Source: Symsagittifera roscoffensis
Lineage: Eukaryota; Xenacoelomorpha; Acoela; Convolutidae
Assembly: GCF_963678635.1 (NCBI RefSeq)
Contig: NC_087065.1
Location: 59,360,754 to 59,424,753 of the forward strand
Length of the DNA stretch: 64,000 nt
Direction of reading: 5' to 3'
The notes under the pieces: generated by a model
Databases searched by the model: none
What the model was told of the DNA's origin: nothing
What the model saw: only the letters and a program-made list of their open reading frames with translations
Program-made: the position numbers and the translations under genes
In this document: positions 59,611 through 64,000 of the stretch, piece after piece
Layout of the letters: the number at the start of each line of letters is the position of its first letter
Numbering within the stretch: position 1 is the stretch's first letter

Positions 59611-59932
59611 CTTGGTAATTTTTCCATTGTTTTGTTTTCGCCTTCGTCTTTTCTGACGTTGAAGAATCTGATTTGTTATAGTGCGTTCCGTGCGAGTCAG
59701 AGACCTCTTCTGACTCTTTTTTAAGTTTTTGGTTTCGGGTCTTTCTATTGTCGCTCAGGCTTTTTCTTTTTTGTTTTTTACTTCTCTTAAGGTTTGGACT
59801 ACTTTTTCCCTGCCAAGCGGGGAATGTTGCACGTGTTCTTGAGGGCCCGGGTTCTCGTTTCTCTTGAGCGTTAAAAGACGCTGACTGAACCGCGTGTTTG
59901 GCATTTCGATTTATTACCAGCTTTTCATTCAA
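59585..59932 (-). CDS. Basic Lys/Ser-rich ORF upstream of integrase, unit 3
   Basis: 115 codons, MNEKLVINRNAKHAVQSASF, then a proline-containing linker and a KRSKKQKRKSLSDNRKTRNQ low-complexity tail. No domain recognised. Its first 47 codons are the part retained in the chimeric ORFs of the short units. Confidence 0.5.
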   Translation of the reverse strand: MNEKLVINRNAKHAVQSASFNAQEKREPGPSRTRATFPAWQGKSSPNLKRSKKQKRKSLSDNRKTRNQKLKKESEEVSDSHGTHYNKSDSSTSEKTKAKTKQWKNYQDGRKTVEN

Positions 59933-60052
59933 GTTGAGAGCAGTTAAAATGATAATGAACGCCGGATTATGTAGTTTTTTGTTGGTTGTTGTATGTTGTA
60001 TAAAAATACTGCAACTTTAAATCCTGTTGGTACTTTATCCACATATATCACC

Positions 60053-60519
60053 TCATTGTCGTGATTTATGGTTACCCTTTCTGATTTTTTTTATGATTTC
60101 AAGTATGGTTTCTGCTCTAATAAATTTTTTTCCCTCTAAAACCTGTAACTGTCCCAAAATAGTTTCGGTCTGACTATCGTTTTTCTCTTCTAATATTTCA
60201 TCTTTATCACGTTCGACCTTTACTTCTTGTTTAGCAAATCTTATCAAATCATAATCATTAACTTGAAACCTATTGGAAATCTATTTGTAATTATAACATG
60301 AGCAACATAAATACAATAAACGCATAACACTGAATCAGCTGATTGTATTGGTTTTTTCATCAGTAATTGATTTCCCTCGTAAATTGTACGTCGCATATTC
60401 TTGTACACGAGGAGATAATCATATAATCTTTTACCTAGAGGATCTGCAAAGAATATCTGTCCGCCAGTTTGAGCAAAAATGCAACCAGTGGGTTCCAGGT
60501 TGATCCGATGGTGACGCAT
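60053..60519 (-). pseudogene. Adenain-like protease fragment, frameshifted, unit 3/4 boundary
   Basis: Shares the one-base deletion of 55844-56310 (frames 60519-60244 and 60247-60053). Q-x6-C signature retained. Confidence 0.6.
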
Positions 60520-60536
60520 TCAAAATCATGAACGCA

Positions 60537-61588
60537 TTATCTTTTTTCAGTATTGTAATAAATTCTTTTATTGTCTGACGTTAAGATGGGAGTTCCAGCA
60601 ACGGGTAGGCCGTTTCTGTACACAATGATCTCATTCAACCCAAACTTCTGGTAATGAAAAGGGTTTGTCCTATTAGTACCCAAATATGCTTCATTTATGC
60701 TCATTGCTACTATCATTGTTCGAACAGGTTCTTTTGCAAAAACATCCTCTTGTCGCCAGCTTTGTACTCCTGCAGTTGCGAGAAAACGTTTATGGTACTA
60801 CTTCGGTGAAATTGTAAATTGCCGGCTTCTTCAACAAAGCATTTTCTATTGATGAGAGAACATAGTCAGTCACAGTCATCTTTCTGACATAGAGATTAGC
60901 TTCGATTATTTGAATCTTGTAGTGTTTAGCTGCATCTTCAGATATGACAACAAAATCGTTAGGAGAACGTCTAAGAGACATTCTAATTGTCACACCGCTA
61001 AGTAGGTGCTTGTCACACGATAAGGAGTCGCAAGCAATTTTACCAAATAGCCTCAGCTCGTTCGAGGCCGCAACGAGACCTTTACGCTCCGTAACATCCT
61101 CAGGTCTCCTTCCATTACCGTCAATAGCTGATGAGTTTTCTCCATAATAATAAGAAATAATAAAGAGTTTTCTTGGCATCATTACCCTATGATAACTCGG
61201 TCTCAATAAAGCTTTTATGGGCAAAATTAGCGTTGGTAGTTGTTATTTTCTCACCATTCAGCGACAGTGTACACTCAGAAAATAATGAAGATAGAGGATT
61301 GTTAACAAAATACGGCGTATCTCTGTTTGCCGCTTCTGCAGCATGTGTTCGAAGCACGTTTCCATTGTTTCGAACAATTCGTGCAACTATTTCCAAATGA
61401 GTTCGTTGAAGATCGATGAAATTATTTCTGTCGCCGAAAACTTCAAACTCGAGCATAGGAGCATCAGGAGAGTAGGAAGGTCCAATTTTTTGGGTGAATG
61501 CGTTTTCAAAAGTGACAAGTAAAGGCGGTTTTCCAAATAAGTCTAGCGAGTTGTGAGTTGCTTCACTCGGGATTAAATTAGAAATCAT
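60537..61588 (-). pseudogene. Major-capsid-like protein, frame-broken, unit 4
   Basis: Frames 61588-61187, 61224-60790, then to 60537, with the same two frame changes as in the other units. Confidence 0.65.
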
Positions 61589-61590
61589 TT

Positions 61591-61797
61591 TTAACCCTTG
61601 TAAAAAAATCGGAGCGACTTCTCTGTGCAGTCCGTTTTCTGGGAATGACGCGTCTTGTTTTTCTTTTCACCACCTTTGTTTTTTTTTGCATGACTTCTTT
61701 GAGATTTACTTCCTCCTCCTACTTGCTCTTTGATGGTTTTTCTGACCGTGCTTCTGAGTGTCTGCTTCGGGCTTTTTCTTTTTGTTTCAACTTCCAT
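61591..61797 (-). CDS. Small Lys/Arg-rich ORF, unit 4
   Basis: Same as 57382-57588 with one replacement (SRSQ to SKSQ). Confidence 0.45.
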   Translation of the reverse strand: MEVETKRKSPKQTLRSTVRKTIKEQVGGGSKSQRSHAKKNKGGEKKNKTRHSQKTDCTEKSLRFFYKG

Positions 61798-61996
61798 CAG
61801 TTCTGGAGCTGTCTGAAGAAGTAGTTCTTTTCCGACCTTTTTTTGCTGCTGGTATCATAAATTTTCGAGCCAATGGAAGTGCCACTCTTCCTATTCCCAA
61901 GGCTATTGCACCGAAGCCACTGCCTCGTTGTCTATAATGCCCCGAGAAATGTGGTAGGTTTGCTTGGTTGTGGTAATATGAATCCATATTGATCAA
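61787..61996 (-). CDS. Glycine-rich/basic core-type protein, unit 4
   Basis: Identical in translation to 57578-57787. Confidence 0.5.
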   Translation of the reverse strand: MINMDSYYHNQANLPHFSGHYRQRGSGFGAIALGIGRVALPLARKFMIPAAKKGRKRTTSSDSSRTDGS

Positions 61997-62890
61997 TTGC
62001 TAAACTTTTGAAATTTCAAAGTCAGAACAACTTTTCCCCCTCCAGCGAAAGGAACAAGTCCTCCAGTTTCTGTGCGCAAGTTCACAGAAATATTAGAAAT
62101 ATTGTTGACCAAAAGTTTTTTGAAATCCAAATTACTAAACACTTTACGATGCTTCGGTTCAATTGTACATGCGTAACCGTTTTTCACTCGGCGATTTGTA
62201 TCAATGACTCGTAAAAGGGGTGCTTTTGTGTCTCCTACTATTTGATAATGAATTATGTCAAGGTAAATAAACATAAGCTGAGTACCAGCACATACATCAA
62301 CAGGATAGTCAGCAACAAGATCTTGGGTAGTGAATGTGCTATGTTTCGAGCTTCCTTGTTTGTAACCTATATGATAACCAGTTCCATCTGTGACGCCTTT
62401 GAATCCAAGTAGACTAGGAATTTGCGGGCTTGAAAAAGTTATAATGCAGCCATAATGAAAGATGTTTGGTTATTGGATCTATTACGTAATCCAATTTCTC
62501 TAATTCTGTCTATCGACGAATTTCATCCAGTATTTGTTCAATGCTCGTATCCTCTCCTTTAGTTAGTTTCGCTGTTTCTCCAAGGTAAGGCCTGGAGATC
62601 TTGTCTTTCTCAACTTTCAGGATTGCTATAACCTTGTAGAACACAATGTTGTTGTCTTTTTTGTAGTACACATTGTTGTTGTCAGTTACGTTGTTTATCT
62701 GAGTGGGGAAGGTAATTTCTGTAACTGCTACTCGCCATTCACCTTGCAAATTTATTTCTTCACTCAGGAGATTTTTAAAAAGGGCCTGTGTATTATCTTT
62801 AAAAACGTTCCTTGATGCCGATGAAACTAGGGTAATTGTGAAGGAAGGGGGAACGTTGTGGGTGAAAAGGCTGGAAGTGCCCTCAGTCAT
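61993..62890 (-). pseudogene. Probable minor capsid protein, broken, unit 4
   Basis: Same layout as 57784-58681: TAG at 62510 and a frame change near 62460, with two residue differences. Confidence 0.55.
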
Positions 62891-62896
62891 GACTGC

Positions 62897-63819
62897 TTAC
62901 GATTTCTCCTTCTCCAAAACACGAATTACGTCAGACTCGTAAAATTTTCCCTCAATCGGTTCTTTGTTAGAATCAATCAAATTGTATGTTGGGGATTTCG
63001 TGTTGGTATGTCAAAAACTTCAAACACTTCATCGCTGAACGATAGTTTGTAACCCTTGCGAAAAGGTATGTCTAATTTGGCAAGTCTAACATAATCACCA
63101 ACATAAAGCTTTGGACGTCGAACTAATTTTAATGACTGTTCTGCTCCTAATGAAATCAGGCGAGGAACATCTTTTTTAGTTACTTAATTTGGTGCAAGAT
63201 TTGTGACACGATTTGTTCTCGTATTAATTGCATTGACAAAATCTTGCAATTTGTCAATGTATGAGTAAGTCCATTTATCCTCCAAGTACTTATAAATAAG
63301 ATTTTTCAAGGAACGGATGTTTCTCTCAGCGAATGCAGACTTTTTCTCGCTCTCTGTGCTAAATGTGTTTATGCCTTTCTTTTTACATAATGCTTCGAAG
63401 GACCCTTTAAACTCTGTGCCCTTGTCCACCCATACTTTTTTCGGTTGTTTTGTCTTGATCATTAGTTTGAACGCTACTGCTGTTGTAGTAGCACACTTTG
63501 ATTTCAAGGGTTGTACTCTGAGATAGCGGGACATGCAGTCATTTTCAACAAGCAGATACTTAACATCATGGTTGTACTGGGCAAGTTTATCAACAAAGGC
63601 CAGATCTAATGACCAGATTTCGTCGATATCGTAAACTATGACCTTGAGTCGCGGCGTTTTTCGGATCACAGTTCGATATTTCGTGTAAGCAGGTTCAGTA
63701 TGAAGGAAATGTTTAACTTTCTTTTGCGGCAAATTGGTTGCTTTTATCAAGTTGTTCACACTACCAAATAACGCGAGACCTTTGTCACTGTATTTAGTTT
63801 TCAACAGTTTTTCTTCCAT
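62897..63819 (-). pseudogene. Polinton-type integrase, broken, unit 4
   Basis: Same as 58688-59610, with the TAA at 63184 and the same C-terminal frame change. Confidence 0.85.
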
Positions 63820-64000
63820 CTTGGTAATTTTCCCATTGTTTTGTTTTCGCCTTCGTCTTTTCTGACGTTGAAGAATCTGATTTGTTATAGTGCGTTCCGT
63901 GCGAGTCAGAGACCTCTTCTGACTCTTTTTTAAGTTTTTGGTTTCGGGTCTTTCTATTGTCGCTAAGGCTTTTTCTTTTTTGTTTTTTACTTCTCTTAAG
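63794..64000 (-). CDS. Basic ORF upstream of integrase, unit 4, partial
   Basis: The C-terminal part of the equivalent of 59585-59932, with its N-terminus beyond the window. Confidence 0.45.
   Translation of the reverse strand, partial: LKRSKKQKRKSLSDNRKTRNQKLKKESEEVSDSHGTHYNKSDSSTSEKTKAKTKQWENYQDGRKTVEN

Larger units (their letters stand above)
56019..60227 (-). repeat. Array unit 3 (long, 4,209 bp)
   Basis: Contains everything in the short unit plus about 2.04 kb between two aggtttg words (57747-57753 and 59790-59796) encoding the integrase and minor capsid genes. Confidence 0.95.
44697..64000 (-). mobile_element. Maverick/Polinton-type element with amplified virion module
   Basis: The region combines the Polinton hallmarks on one strand: protein-primed family B polymerase, retroviral-type integrase, adenain-like protease and capsid-type genes. 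The polymerase lies at the left and the integrase/capsid module is repeated in tandem towards the right edge. Terminal inverted repeats were not found. Every large gene carries breaks, so this is a non-functional copy or a rearranged cluster. The foldback arm at 44044-44560 may mark where the left end was lost. Confidence 0.8.
60228..64000 (-). repeat. Array unit 4 (long, cut by window end)
   Basis: Matches unit 3 almost base for base and reaches the position equivalent to 59790 at the window edge. The array therefore probably continues. Confidence 0.95.

Overview
This looks like draft assembly of an AT-rich animal (metazoan) nuclear genome. The reasons are a 200-N scaffold gap (3524-3723), GT-AG introns that can be seen, many short dispersed and foldback repeats, remnants of a Gypsy-type retroelement, and a large Maverick/Polinton-type DNA element. 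The species cannot be named from sequence alone; a small invertebrate is the best guess. No rRNA, tRNA, CRISPR array or operon was seen.

Layout. 1-8 kb: short tandem repeats, a conserved exon cut by the N gap, and a decayed Gypsy-like pol on the minus strand. 8.5-23 kb: a mosaic of duplications. One segment (about 8.5-11.2 kb) recurs at about 20.5-23.1 kb, and each copy carries a conserved minus-strand exon. A second segment (16.0-17.2 kb) is duplicated in tandem, with its second copy split by a 1.7 kb insertion. A 1.08 kb foldback element lies at 14.5-15.6 kb. 24.8-25.6 kb: a two-exon minus-strand gene model for a small secreted protein. 26-39 kb: mostly non-coding, with scattered exon-like islands and short tandem repeats. 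40-44.6 kb: a second copy of the 11.8-13.1 kb repeat and three more arms of the foldback family.

44.7-64 kb is the most notable part: a Polinton-type element with its main genes on the minus strand. A broken protein-primed DNA polymerase B gene (47.9-44.7 kb) has three N-terminal C2H2 zinc fingers and a clear 120-nt spliceosomal intron, but no C-terminal palm. Next come unrecognised ORFs (49.3-51.4 kb). Then a head-to-tail array runs off the right edge. It has two 2,168-bp short units followed by 4,209-bp long units, the last one cut by the window end. A long unit encodes, in transcription order, a basic Lys/Ser-rich ORF, a retroviral-type integrase, a probable minor capsid protein, a glycine-rich/basic core-type protein, a major-capsid-like protein of the F54H12.2-like family, and an adenain-like cysteine protease fragment. 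Short units lack about 2.04 kb (integrase and minor capsid), and the deletion made an in-frame chimeric ORF. The same stops and frameshifts recur in the copies, so an already inactive element was apparently amplified later, unless the array or the breaks are assembly artefacts.
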